A DNA stretch of 64,000 bases. It comes from Emticicia sp. CRIBPO. Lineage in GTDB: Bacteria; Bacteroidota; Bacteroidia; Cytophagales; Spirosomataceae. This document shows, one piece after another, positions 8,666-18,150 of the stretch. Under the pieces are notes generated by a model. The model ran no database searches, was not told the DNA's origin, and worked only from the letters and a program-made list of their open reading frames with translations. The stretch is from the NCBI RefSeq assembly GCF_009905725.1, contig NZ_JAAAKV010000001.1:496001-560000 (forward strand). Reading direction: 5' to 3'. Position numbers and translations under genes: made by a program. The stretch's first letter is position 1; each line of letters starts with the position of its first letter.

Positions 8666-9505
8666 ATGGCAAAAAGTAAAATTTATCTAATAACAGGTGC
8701 AGGTAGCGGACTTGGATTGGAAGTAGCAAAAACAGCACTTGCGGAAGGCAATAAGGTGGTTGCAACAGGCAGAGATGCCAACAAAATATCAAAAGCAATC
8801 AATAATACAACCGATAATTTGTTGGTAGTACAAATGGACGTTACTAAAACAAATGAAATAATTGCGGTTGTAAATTCGGCCATTGAAAAATTCGGAACAA
8901 TTGATGTGCTCGTGAACAATGCAGGAAACTTCTATGCAGGTTTCTTTGAAGGATTGAGTCAAAATCAGGTGGAACAACAAATTGCAACAAACTTGTTTGG
9001 ACCTATGAATGTTACACGGGCGATTTTACCATTGATGAGAAAAAATAAATCAGGGCATATCATCACCATTACATCTACTGCCGCTTTGGTGGGTTATGAA
9101 CTTTGTACGGCTTATGCCGCTTCCAAATTTGGATTAGAAGGTTTTATGGAATCCTTACAAATGGAAGTCGCACCATTTGGCATAAATACAACTATTGTAG
9201 AGCCAGGCTTTTTTAGAACAGAGCTATTGGGAACTTCGTCCATACAATGGTCAGAAATCGAAATAGCAGACTATGCAGAACGTTTGGCAATGCTTCGCCC
9301 AAATTGGGAATATAGGAACGGCAAACAAGGTGGCGACCCGGTAAAATTTGCCACAGCATTACTTAAAATTACCAATGAAGATACACCGCCAAAACGTTGG
9401 ATGGCAGGTGCAGACTGTTTGGCAGAAGTGGAAAGGAAAATAACGGAATTACAAGAGCAAGCAAGGGCTTATCGTGAATTATCTTTGTCACTTTCTTATG
9501 AATAA
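8666..9505 (+). CDS. SDR family NAD(P)-dependent oxidoreductase
   Basis: A 279-residue classical short-chain dehydrogenase/reductase. The cofactor motif TGAGSGLG is at residues 10-17, NNAGN follows in the middle, and the catalytic YxxxK is Y150-K154 (YAASK). These enzymes reduce or oxidise a carbonyl/alcohol with NAD(P)H in the cytoplasm; the substrate is unknown. The fold runs to about residue 250 and the tail is normal for the SDR5-like group. The promoter carries operator copy 1, shared with the aldo/keto reductase and the Flavodoxin_2 gene, so these three redox enzymes probably answer to one signal. AraC 3 follows on the same strand after 30 bp. Confidence 0.92.
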   Translation: MAKSKIYLITGAGSGLGLEVAKTALAEGNKVVATGRDANKISKAINNTTDNLLVVQMDVTKTNEIIAVVNSAIEKFGTIDVLVNNAGNFYAGFFEGLSQNQVEQQIATNLFGPMNVTRAILPLMRKNKSGHIITITSTAALVGYELCTAYAASKFGLEGFMESLQMEVAPFGINTTIVEPGFFRTELLGTSSIQWSEIEIADYAERLAMLRPNWEYRNGKQGGDPVKFATALLKITNEDTPPKRWMAGADCLAEVERKITELQEQARAYRELSLSLSYE

Positions 9506-9510
9506 ATACT

Positions 9511-9531
9511 AATCAGAAATTTCTAACTTTG
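9511..9531 (+). promoter_or_regulatory. Operator-like half site overlapping the AraC 3 promoter
   Basis: AATCAGAAATTT at 9511-9522 matches the first part of the shared operator (AATCAGTAATTT) at 11 of 12 positions and directly abuts the -7 motif TAACTTTG at 9524-9531. The ATG is at 9536, so transcription probably starts at or a few bases before it. Binding here would block rather than activate, which suggests autorepression. Confidence 0.5.
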
Positions 9532-9535
9532 TGGA

Positions 9536-10414
9536 ATGAAATTATTTAAAGACTTCAAAACTTACAATGAATATTTAGGGGTGTCAAAACCGTTAGATAA
9601 TGATATTGACATTGGGTATTACGAACCGGCGACTATGCTTCTAAAGTCGGACCCTGTAATGATTGATTTCTACAGAGTTTCTTTTAAAATAAATTTTACA
9701 GATAAAACAACACCGAACGCTAAACCTATTACTGCGGTATTTTTCAACAGTCCGGAAATGGTGGGAGGTTGGGATATTGAACCCACATTTTCGGGAATGT
9801 ATTTGCAACTTTCTAAAAAAATTATTGAAGAAAATCGTTTTTTGTTTAAAAATTATTTGGACTATGGACTGCACGAAGCTCTGTTTTTAACTGAAAGCGA
9901 ATTAGAGGAAATTAGCACCTTATACGGTTTAATGATAAAATATTATAACCAGGATAAACAAAATTATGGCGTACTTCTTTCTTATGTAAATGTATTAATA
10001 TCATTGGTAGAAGCATTTTATAAAAGACAATTTTCTGCCGACCCAAAACATTACAACCGTATCGTAACAGATTTTCAACAAAGCCTGAAAGATTATTACA
10101 ATGCACCGGTAAGTCAATCACCAAATGTTCAATTTTTTGCTGATAAATTAGGCTTAACACCAAACTATTTTGGCGACATCATCAAACACTTTACCCAAAA
10201 ATCTCCTATTGAAAACATTCACGAATTTGTAATCACGAAAGCAAAAGAAATGCTTGAAAAAAGAACCGATTTAAACAATACAGAAATTGCTTACGAATTA
10301 GGCTTTGAATATCCAAACTACTTTGCCAGGTTTTTTAAAAAACAAGTCAATCTCACCCCAAAAGAATATCGACTTAAGGTATTAGACAAACAATCTGCTA
10401 TGGAACGAATGTAA
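9536..10414 (+). CDS. AraC family transcriptional regulator (3)
   Basis: A 292-residue regulator with a C-terminal AraC DNA-binding domain: first HTH near VQFFADKLGLTPNYFGDIIK, second ending in YELGFEYPNYFARFFKKQ and LTPKEYR. The N-terminal 170 residues are a cupin-type sensing domain typical of the family. Its stop is only 3 bp from operator copy 2, and a decayed copy of its C-terminal end lies directly in front of operator copy 3 (13308-13375), so regulator and operator appear to travel together. The -7 motif is so close to the ATG that the mRNA may be nearly leaderless. It is the best candidate regulator of the SDR, aldo/keto reductase and Flavodoxin_2 genes (inference). Confidence 0.9.
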   Translation: MKLFKDFKTYNEYLGVSKPLDNDIDIGYYEPATMLLKSDPVMIDFYRVSFKINFTDKTTPNAKPITAVFFNSPEMVGGWDIEPTFSGMYLQLSKKIIEENRFLFKNYLDYGLHEALFLTESELEEISTLYGLMIKYYNQDKQNYGVLLSYVNVLISLVEAFYKRQFSADPKHYNRIVTDFQQSLKDYYNAPVSQSPNVQFFADKLGLTPNYFGDIIKHFTQKSPIENIHEFVITKAKEMLEKRTDLNNTEIAYELGFEYPNYFARFFKKQVNLTPKEYRLKVLDKQSAMERM

Positions 10415-10416
10415 CC

Positions 10417-11650
<1,234 letters not shown>

Positions 11651-11670
11651 GAATTACACAAAATTTAAAC

Positions 11671-12106
11671 ATGAGAAAATTAGGAACCATCATAATTTTA
11701 AGCGGAATATTTTTTACGTCTTGTTGTAGCAATAAACTGCATTGCAAAAAATCCAACAAAAGAATTGGTATACACAAAATCAGACTACGCTTTAATAGGC
11801 AAAAAAGGAATTACAACATTTCCTAAAATGAAGGTAGAAACAAACTACATTTCAGACAGTACGATGCACTGGAAGACAACTAACAGTAAAGGTATAGTTG
11901 CCGAAGGAGATGAAAAAATAAGCTATGAGAAATTGACAGATAACTTGCATTTCCTGAACTGGGTAGAAAAAAATGGTTATGTAATTAGCCTGATCATAAA
12001 TACAAAAGATGGGAAGGTCAAAGCCTTTTGGAGTTTTAATGATGAAATGGCCAGAGGGAAAAGAAATTCAACGTTTACAGATGGTAAATTTGAGTTTGTA
12101 AATTAA
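11671..12106 (+). pseudogene. Frameshifted MoaF-like lipoprotein
   Basis: The first frame begins at ATG 11671 with a lipoprotein signal (IIILSGIFFTSC) and stops without a domain. The rest of the protein (KELVYTKSDYALIGKK, then MHWKTTNSKG and LNWVEKNGYVISLI) is read in another frame, from about 11758 to the stop at 12106. Joining the two frames in the stretch 11728-11764 gives a single lipoprotein of about 145 residues with a domain resembling the C-terminal part of MoaF, seen as a small secreted family in Bacteroidota. The shift could be a real mutation or a sequencing error in the A-rich stretch near 11745. It lies 20 bp after the reductase gene and is probably co-transcribed. Confidence 0.65.
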
Positions 12107-12152
12107 TACCAACAAAAAGGATAATTTTGATTAAAAAAACACCTCAAAAAAA

Positions 12153-13301
12153 TTGAAAACAACTTATTCTTTCAAGATATTCACCAATGTAACCGACTTG
12201 CCTTTAGAATGGGATTCATTGAGTACCAAAAATGTATTTTTGACTACACCATACCTCGAAGTTCTCGAAAAATCGGCTCCAGCCAACATGGTCTGCCATT
12301 TTATTGGGATTTACCAGGAAGATGAATTGGTTGGCATTGCACTTTCGCAATTTTTGAATTTAAATCAATTAGAATCTTTAGGGAATAGAGATAAGTGCAT
12401 AACAACAGCTATTCGAAATACTGTTTTCAAAAACCTTATTTCACATATTCTGATTATTGGAAACAATATGTTCACAGGTCAGAATGCCTTTTCTTTTTTG
12501 GATGAAACAGATAAAATCGAAGCATTGAAAACCTTAAAAATGGCTTCTGGAAGATTGAAAACAATTTTTAAGAACAAAGGACTAAAAGTACATATTACCA
12601 CTTTTAAAGATTTTGAAAACGAGGAAGTGACATCATTTCGGCAAGCTGGCTTTCTACAATATTTTCAATTTACGACTCAACCCAGTATGGTATTTGATAT
12701 TCCTAACCAATGGAAAACAGAGCAAGATTATATCAATGCTTTGTCTAAAAAATATCGTGACCAATACAAGCGGGCGAGGAAAAAATCCGAAGGCATCGAA
12801 AAAAGAAAGATGAATTTGGAAGACATAATTAAATACGAAGACACTATTTACAATATGTATCATCATGTAGCTAAAAATGCCTATTTCAATACTTTTTTTC
12901 TTACCAAAAACCACTTTCGAGTCTTTAAAGAATTATTGAAAGACAAGTTCCTTTTTTTTGGCTATTTCATGGATGAAAAACTGATTGGGTTTAATACATT
13001 GGTTGAAAACGGAACAATCATGGATACTTATTTTTTGGGATACGATGAAAGCATTCAACGTAAAAAAATGGTGTATTTGAATATGCTTTACGACATGGTT
13101 GCTTATTCCATAAATAAAGGTTTTGAAAAAATAATCTTTGCAAGAACCGCTTTGGAAATCAAGAGTTCCATTGGTGCTAAACCACAAGAAATGTACGGTT
13201 TTGCAAAACACAGCAATTTGATTGCAGACCTTACATTTGAAAAAGCTTTTAATTACTTGGAGCCAAAAGTAGTTTGGCAAGAACGAAACCCTTTTAATTA
13301 G
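12153..13301 (+). CDS. GNAT/FemAB-like acyltransferase superfamily protein
   Basis: A 382-residue protein read from a TTG start at 12153; there is a stop codon shortly upstream in frame and no better ATG. The overall pattern, an N-terminal half with HFIGIYQEDELVGIAL and a C-terminal half with FFGYFMDEKLIGFNTLVENG and a long basic stretch between them (KKYRDQYKRARKKSEG), is that of the duplicated GNAT fold in the FemAB-like group that transfers acyl or aminoacyl groups. I cannot name a substrate. It follows the broken lipoprotein gene after 46 bp. Its end abuts a remnant of an AraC gene. Confidence 0.65.
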   Translation: MKTTYSFKIFTNVTDLPLEWDSLSTKNVFLTTPYLEVLEKSAPANMVCHFIGIYQEDELVGIALSQFLNLNQLESLGNRDKCITTAIRNTVFKNLISHILIIGNNMFTGQNAFSFLDETDKIEALKTLKMASGRLKTIFKNKGLKVHITTFKDFENEEVTSFRQAGFLQYFQFTTQPSMVFDIPNQWKTEQDYINALSKKYRDQYKRARKKSEGIEKRKMNLEDIIKYEDTIYNMYHHVAKNAYFNTFFLTKNHFRVFKELLKDKFLFFGYFMDEKLIGFNTLVENGTIMDTYFLGYDESIQRKKMVYLNMLYDMVAYSINKGFEKIIFARTALEIKSSIGAKPQEMYGFAKHSNLIADLTFEKAFNYLEPKVVWQERNPFN

Positions 13302-13307
13302 GTAGAT

Positions 13308-13375
13308 GAATACCCTGATTATTTTCCAAATTATTCAAAAAGCTAGCAAGCCTAACCTTAAAAGAATATCGGTTT
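13308..13375 (+). pseudogene. Remnant of the C-terminal end of an AraC regulator gene
   Basis: Reading 13308-13325 gives EYPDYF; after loss of one base the next frame gives SKLFKKLASLTLKEYRF up to about 13371. This is the recognition-helix end and closing motif of an AraC protein (compare EYPNYFARFFKKQ and LTPKEYR in AraC 3). Nothing upstream of it is left; the FemAB-like gene ends just before it. It directly precedes operator copy 3, as AraC 3 directly precedes copy 2. Confidence 0.7.
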
Positions 13376-13379
13376 ATTT

Positions 13380-13449
13380 CAATCAGTAAATTGTTTCCTT
13401 TTTTGAAGTAGAATGTTTCCGGCCTTCGTCTTACGAAGTTTTAATTTTG
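13380..13449 (+). promoter_or_regulatory. Operator copy 3 plus -7 motif for the Flavodoxin_2 gene
   Basis: The first 25 bases match copies 1 and 2 at all but one position (A for T at the eleventh), followed by GAAGTAGAATGTTTCC. The -7 motif TAATTTTG is at 13442-13449, again 62 nt from the first base. Between block and promoter the three copies are not similar, so the spacing is kept while sequence is not. Confidence 0.75.
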
Positions 13450-13475
13450 TACCATAATCACAAAACAAATTTAAA

Positions 13476-14081
13476 ATGGCAGAAACAAAAAAAGTATTGC
13501 TTATCAATACACATTTGACCTATCCAAATTGGACAGAAGGAACTCTGAACAACTCATTTTTTAAAGTTGCAAAAGACTTTTTTGAAGCCAATGCTTGCGA
13601 AGTTTTAGAAACAATAATTGAAGATGGTTACCAACCAGACGAAGAAGTTAAAAAACACGTACAGGCCGATATCGTAATTTTGCAAACACCCATCAATTGG
13701 TTTGGAGCACCCTGGATTTACAAAAAATATGTGGACGAAGTTTTTAACAGTGCCCTGTTTAGTAAATCATTCCTGACTGGTGACGGCAGAACACCCGAAA
13801 ACCCGGCTGCTCAATATGGAACAGGCGGACTAATGCAAGGCAAAAAATTTATGATTTCAGCTACGTGGAATGCACCAACAGAAGCATTTGATAACCCTGA
13901 CCAAACCTTACTTCAAGGCAAAGGTTTATCAGATATGTTCTTACCCATTACAAGCAACTATCGTTTTTGTGGTTACGACATTTTAGACAGTTTTAATTGC
14001 TTCAACATTTACAGACGAACAGATATTGCCAAAGACGTTGCAAATTATCCGTCTCATTTAGCAAAAGTTCTAGGCTTATAA
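13476..14081 (+). CDS. NAD(P)H-dependent oxidoreductase, Flavodoxin_2 / MdaB family
   Basis: A 201-residue flavodoxin-fold enzyme. The FMN/FAD phosphate loop follows strand one (VLLINTHLTYPNW), and the family motif TPINWFGAPWIYKKYVDEVF is in the middle. The YGTGGLMQGKKFMIS segment and the late FNIYRR are typical of MdaB-like quinone reductases, which transfer two electrons from NAD(P)H to quinones via bound flavin. It lies under operator copy 3 and probably joins the SDR and aldo/keto reductase in a response to reactive carbonyls or quinones (inference). Its length is normal. Confidence 0.9.
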   Translation: MAETKKVLLINTHLTYPNWTEGTLNNSFFKVAKDFFEANACEVLETIIEDGYQPDEEVKKHVQADIVILQTPINWFGAPWIYKKYVDEVFNSALFSKSFLTGDGRTPENPAAQYGTGGLMQGKKFMISATWNAPTEAFDNPDQTLLQGKGLSDMFLPITSNYRFCGYDILDSFNCFNIYRRTDIAKDVANYPSHLAKVLGL

Positions 14082-14111
14082 AACGGACGGAACAAACCCT
14101 TCGAAAAAACA

Positions 14112-14327
14112 GGAGGTAGAAGGTATCACAATGAATACGACACGATGCACAAGGTATTAGGTGAAGGCAATTTTGTTTTAGTTCTTAGAGAAGGACATCT
14201 TGCAGGTAAGCACACTTCATTTTACGACTTGTTTAGAGCTGATAATTGAAAAGTTACCATGCATTGGGACATTATTGAACCCATAGCACCAAAAGAAAGC
14301 TGGAAAAACAACAACGGGAAATTCTGA
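14112..14327 (+). pseudogene. Decayed fragment of a SnoaL-like / NTF2-family gene
   Basis: The frame reads the last 70 codons of a protein close to the second domain of the gene at 7487: HKVLGEGNFVLVLREGH, then FYDLFRADN, then a TGA stop at 14247-14249 where the intact gene has a glycine codon, then MHWDIIEPIAPKESWKNNNG and the normal stop. There is no start region. The fragment merges into the 148-bp direct repeat. Divergence is greater before the repeat (roughly up to 14261) than inside it, which points to recombination or gene conversion of the end only. Confidence 0.8.
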
Positions 14328-14409
14328 CAGACTTCATTTACAGGCAGACAAAAGCCATTCTCATTTTTGGGAATGGCTTTCTTGTAGGCGGAAAACTACT
14401 GCCGCTAAC
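14262..14409 (+). repeat. Direct repeat, copy B (148 bp)
   Basis: Second copy of the block at 8282-8429, including the gene end and the hairpin at 14351-14380. In this copy the hairpin's right arm reads GGGAATGGCTTT, restoring an A-T pair where copy A has G-U. The similarity ends at GCCGCT, exactly where the inverted-repeat spacer begins. Confidence 0.9.
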
Positions 14410-14485
14410 ATTGGTTTGTCAAAATAGGGGCGGACGGAATTTTATTTCCCCTTCGACAACGCCTGTCCATTACCAATGTTGGACG
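14403..14485 (+). repeat. Inverted-repeat spacer element (attC-like)
   Basis: TAACATTGG at 14406-14414 pairs with CCAATGTTGG at 14473-14482; TTTGTC and GACAA lie inside as further arms. A GTTGGAC end fits the GTTRRRY core of integron attC sites, but the other end (CGCTAAC) fits poorly. It resembles the spacer at 6371. No integrase gene is in the window. Confidence 0.4.
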
Positions 14486-14667
14486 ATCACACAAACCAAA
14501 CAACAGCCAAAAAAATGATAAAAAAATAGCTTACGACTTTACGCCAATCAAAGACAATGTTTTAAGACACTTTATGACAACAAATCCGTGAGAATCTGCA
14601 AGACCACTATTAGTTGTCAGAAAGCAACTGAATATAGCGTATCTACAACTTTAAGTAGCCGGTTTTA
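14486..14667 (+). other. Gene-free stretch with a short decayed frame
   Basis: No intact gene. A short frame at about 14526-14597 reads IAYDFTPIKDNVLRHFMTTN and then stops; it looks like a protein scrap but I do not recognise it. No repeat or terminator is evident. Confidence 0.4.
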
Positions 14668-14700
14668 TTTGCACTACGCCCACCGGACAAAATAACTTTG
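14668..14700 (+). promoter_or_regulatory. Complete Bacteroidota promoter for the XRE-hydrolase chimera
   Basis: TTTG at 14668-14671 and TAACTTTG at 14693-14700 are separated by 21 bp, matching the full -33/-7 consensus of the group. The ATG at 14724 follows after 23 nt. Confidence 0.65.
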
Positions 14701-14723
14701 CAGCATCAAAAAACAAAAAAAGT

Positions 14724-15578
14724 ATGATGCTAAATTCAAAACCAATTGGCAATAAAATTGCCTTATCTGAGAAAAACGAAAATCTATCACATAGTCAGTT
14801 TGCCTGGACGGGTATGGTCTCTATTGACGATACAGCCTTATCCGTCACCGACACTGGTGGTTCTGGGATTCCTGTAATCTACCTTAATGGTCAGTTTGCC
14901 AATCAGGGGTATTGGCGGAAAGTCATTGTTGAGCTCGGCTCAGAATTCAGACATATTACTTTTGACGAACGGGCAAGAGGCAAAAAATCGAAGAAGTCAG
15001 CCGACTATTCCTTCGATACTTGTGTTAAGGATGTTGATGCTATTCTTGCCGCTAGAGGCGTAGAGCAGGCATTGGTGGTGGGTTGGTCGTACGGAGCATT
15101 CGTGGCAGCTCATTGGGCAAGTCGCAATCCCGACCGTTGTTTGGGTGCAGTTCTGGTTGACGGTGCACAGCCTTATGACTGGATGAACTAGAAAATAGAA
15201 ACGCGTATCAGGAAACTTTTCCGATGGCTAAACCCATTAATGTGGGTATTGCGACCAACGGGGCTGACTCCTCGTATAAGTGCCTCTAAGATGGCAGAAA
15301 TTAACATTGAGCTAGGTCGAATAGCCAGCGTAAACAAACTGAGTCCGGTTATGGACAAAATTACGACACCTACAAGGTATGTACTTGCATCCGGAGCGTC
15401 ATTCGGAAGCAAAGGTGACGAGCAAGAACTAATTCGTACCGGGGTTAATGCGGTAATAGAACGTAATCCGAAAATCAAAATAAGTGCAAAGGTTTCGAGC
15501 AATCACGATGCTATTCTGAAAAAAGATTTCCGTGCTGTCGCCAACGCGGTCCGTGAACTTGCCAGTATTAAAGGATAA
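14724..15578 (+). pseudogene. Chimeric XRE N-terminus / alpha/beta hydrolase, broken by an amber stop
   Basis: Residues 1-30 (SKPIGNKIALSEKNENLSHSQ) match the first helices of an XRE-type regulator, and from WTGMVSIDDTAL the frame becomes an alpha/beta hydrolase with FDERARGK and the nucleophile elbow GWSYGA. A TAG at 15189-15191 stops translation after 155 codons, but the same frame then continues with the rest of the hydrolase (LRPTGLTPRISA, PTRYVLASGASFG and the catalytic-His region SSNHDAIL) to 15578. It is thus one 285-codon gene with a single nonsense mutation. The hydrolase part recalls a group common in actinobacteria (recalled, not searched). A second fragment of an XRE gene follows at 15631. 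Confidence 0.75.
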
Positions 15579-15630
15579 GGAGATGACAACAAAATAACTT
15601 GTAATATTCCATAAAATAAATTTTATAAAG

Positions 15631-15838
15631 TCAAAATCAATCGGCAATAAAATTGCCAAAGCAGGAAAAAATCAATCTTTCGCAAGCAGTTAGTCCACAG
15701 GCAGCAGGCAAATGGGAAAGAGGTGAATCAGCTCCAGACATCACGAAATCAAACCGACTTGCAGAAATTTTCGGAGTTCCCAAAATGCAAAACCCGACAT
15801 TTCCTCATAAAAAAATCAAAATAAATTTGCGAAACTAA
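15631..15838 (+). pseudogene. Decayed XRE-family helix-turn-helix regulator
   Basis: The frame 15631-15672 reads SKSIGNKIAKAGKN; a shifted frame then gives KINLSQAVSPQAAGKWERG, ESAPDI and RLAEIFGV, the core of an XRE domain, up to a stop at 15838. Compared with the usual domain, about seven residues are missing between the first and second helix, and the C-terminal region is absent. Its first 27 bp (15631-15657) are the same as 14736-14762 but for two bases. With the chimera before it, this suggests an XRE gene into which the hydrolase segment was inserted or recombined. Confidence 0.7.
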
Positions 15839-15970
15839 ATAGTTGCACATATATTCGCAACCGATTAGTTTCATTAATAACTAGCAAGGTGTCAGAACAA
15901 TACAGAAAAATCCGGGAAACCAGATTCAATCAAACTGACAATTTATCAGCAACCATTAAAAAAATAAAAA
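15839..15970 (+). other. Spacer between XRE remnant and SRPBCC gene
   Basis: AT-rich sequence with no supported frame. A weak promoter-like TATATTCG lies near 15849. Nothing else is seen. Confidence 0.3.
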
Positions 15971-16462
15971 GTGAACAGTAGTTTATTATTCAACTTTAAA
16001 GTTGACAAATCAACAAACACCGTATTTGTAGACAAAGAGTTTGATGCTGAACTTTCACTCGTATGGGATGCATTTACAAAGCCGGAAATTCTTGACCAGT
16101 GGTGGGCACCAAAGCCATTTATTTCAAAAACAAAATATATGGATTTCAGAGTTGGAGGTAAAAGGTTTTACGCAATGGTAAACCCGGAAGGAACGGAAAT
16201 AGGTTGGCAAATATTTAACTATACTTCTGTTACACCCAAATCAAATTTTAAATGCCTCAGTTCTTTTACAGATAAGGACGAAACGCCGATTCTGCCAGCT
16301 ACAAACTGGGACCTGGCTTTTAGTGAACGAAACAGAATCACTAAAGTCTGTATTTCAATTTACTTTGAATCACTTGAAGAATTGGAAAAAATGACAGAAA
16401 TGGGCTTCAAAGAAGGATTTACAGCAACATTAAACGAACTGAACGAATTATTAACCTCTTAA
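15971..16462 (+). CDS. SRPBCC / AHSA1-like domain protein (1)
   Basis: A 163-residue START/Bet v1-like protein of the AHSA1 type, read from GTG at 15971. Typical features are [22 protein letters not shown] near the start, then [11 protein letters not shown] in the middle and [16 protein letters not shown] at the end. The fold is a helix-grip with a hydrophobic cavity; members bind small molecules or act as co-chaperone-like factors, and no reaction can be given. It precedes the alpha/beta hydrolase gene by 10 bp and is probably co-transcribed with it. Two further SRPBCC genes lie within 2.2 kb, a local cluster. Confidence 0.85.
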   Translation: MNSSLLFNFKVDKSTNTVFVDKEFDAELSLVWDAFTKPEILDQWWAPKPFISKTKYMDFRVGGKRFYAMVNPEGTEIGWQIFNYTSVTPKSNFKCLSSFTDKDETPILPATNWDLAFSERNRITKVCISIYFESLEELEKMTEMGFKEGFTATLNELNELLTS

Positions 16463-16472
16463 AAATAACACT

Positions 16473-17348
16473 ATGAAAAGAGTATTTAACGGATTCAACG
16501 CCCCCAGACTCATATCAGTAGTTGCCATACTTTTCTTTACAGTATTTCAATCTAACGGGCAACAGAATAAACCCGACGCCAGTGGTTACGCACCAGTTAA
16601 CGGCATTAAGGTTTATTACGAAGTATATGGAAAGGGCAAGCCCATCGTATTGCTGCACGGTGCTTTTTATGACATTAACATGAATTGGGGTGAATTAATA
16701 CCTGAATTGTCAAAAACAAGAAAAGTTATCGCCATTGAATTCCAGGGACACGGACACTCCCCTTTTTCAGAGAGAAAATTAGACATTGTCAGCCTTGCAA
16801 GTGATGTGGAAGGAGTAATGAACCATTTAAAAATTGATAGTGCTGATGTGGCGGCCTATAGTATGGGCGGTTCTATAGCTTACCAATTCGCCATAAACTA
16901 CCCTGAACGATTAAGAAAATTAGTGATTATTTCTTCTACTTACAAATCCGGTGGCTGGTTACCGGAAGTAAACGGTGCATTTGAGGATTTTAAGCCTGAA
17001 TTTTTTGATAACACGCCATTGAAAGCTGCATACGATGCGGTAGCACCAGACAAAACCAAATGGAGAAAGTTCTTACAACAAATGATTGAGTTTGCAGGAG
17101 AGCCGTTTGACTGCGGTGACTCCAATATTGCAAAAATTACTTCGCCGGTATTGCTCATCTCAGGCGACAATGATGGCCTGGATAAAATTGAGTTGATGAA
17201 AACTTATCAACTCCTCGGAGGTGGTGTAGTTGCCGATATGGCACCGATGCCAAAATCGCATTTAGCTATAGTCCCTTCACAGGGACACGTAACCCTGATG
17301 ATGCAGACGAAAACAATATTAGGGTACCTGGATGATTTTTTAAAGTAA
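16473..17348 (+). CDS. Secreted alpha/beta hydrolase
   Basis: A 291-residue hydrolase with a signal peptide ending near SNGQQ (about residue 30). The catalytic triad can be placed at S130 (AYSMGGS), D232 (SGDND) and H272 (SQGHVTL), and the oxyanion-hole motif LLHGAF precedes it. It should cleave an ester, amide or similar bond in the periplasm; the substrate is unknown. The 10-bp spacing from the upstream SRPBCC gene suggests an operon. It is intact, unlike the hydrolase at 14724, and not closely similar to it. Confidence 0.9.
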   Translation: MKRVFNGFNAPRLISVVAILFFTVFQSNGQQNKPDASGYAPVNGIKVYYEVYGKGKPIVLLHGAFYDINMNWGELIPELSKTRKVIAIEFQGHGHSPFSERKLDIVSLASDVEGVMNHLKIDSADVAAYSMGGSIAYQFAINYPERLRKLVIISSTYKSGGWLPEVNGAFEDFKPEFFDNTPLKAAYDAVAPDKTKWRKFLQQMIEFAGEPFDCGDSNIAKITSPVLLISGDNDGLDKIELMKTYQLLGGGVVADMAPMPKSHLAIVPSQGHVTLMMQTKTILGYLDDFLK

Positions 17349-17491
17349 ACCATTCCGATTTTCAATCCGGCTTTTTGTTGGTATCTTCATAATCCGTTTC
17401 CCAATTTGGCGGTTACAGGCTATGTTAAACGACAGCTAAGTATGAAGGAAAATAAAGAAACAAAAGATTAATTTAAACCTATATCGATATT

Positions 17492-17950
17492 ATGGAAAAA
17501 TTACAATTCAAAGTAAACATCAATGCACCTGTGACCAAGGTATATGATGTTATGCTTGGCCTGGGCAGTAAATCAACTTATGAACAATGGGTTGCTTTGT
17601 TTAACCCGACATCCACCTATGAAGGGAACTGGGACAAAGGAAGTAAAATCCTGTTTGTGGGCGTCGATGAGAATGGAGAAAAGGGAGGTATGGTTTCCAG
17701 GATAACTGAAAACGTTCCCCACCGCTTTGTTTCTATTCAGCATTATGGTCTTTTAACAGCCGGCGAGGAAATTACAGAAGGGCCGGACGTTGAAAAATGG
17801 GCAAACGGATTTGAAAACTACACTTTCGAAGAAAACAACGGGGCTACCACCGTTACGGTTGACCTGGACACCACTGAAGATTTTGTAGATTATATGAACG
17901 AGACCTACCCTACAGCACTCGGTAAGCTGAAAGAAATCTGTGAAAAATAA
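17492..17950 (+). CDS. SRPBCC domain protein (2)
   Basis: A 152-residue helix-grip protein. It begins LQFKVNINAPVTKVYDVMLG, the usual first strand and helix, and has YEQWVALFNPTSTYEGNWDKG, where this subgroup carries its conserved WxxG region, and a late FVDYMNETYPTALGKLKEIC helix. Ligand and function are unknown. It is of the same subgroup as the protein at 62133 (both have the WxxGSK and GxVxxxxP patterns), which lies far away on the other strand. A 143-bp gap before it has no clear -7 motif. Confidence 0.85.
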   Translation: MEKLQFKVNINAPVTKVYDVMLGLGSKSTYEQWVALFNPTSTYEGNWDKGSKILFVGVDENGEKGGMVSRITENVPHRFVSIQHYGLLTAGEEITEGPDVEKWANGFENYTFEENNGATTVTVDLDTTEDFVDYMNETYPTALGKLKEICEK

Positions 17951-18150
17951 CCGTTTGCCGGGGCAGGTTGTACAAGGTTCATAGGCTGGCGTGCCGGACC
18001 GCAACGTCAGCATCATTTTGTGCTAAAAACGCTCTCGTTTGACAATATGAATAAGGATGAAGTGCGGCTTTGGTTCTCAAGCTGCGTTCATCATAACGGG
18101 TTGCTCCTCTGAACCGAAAATATCACCCCCGGCAATCAAAAAAATTAAGC

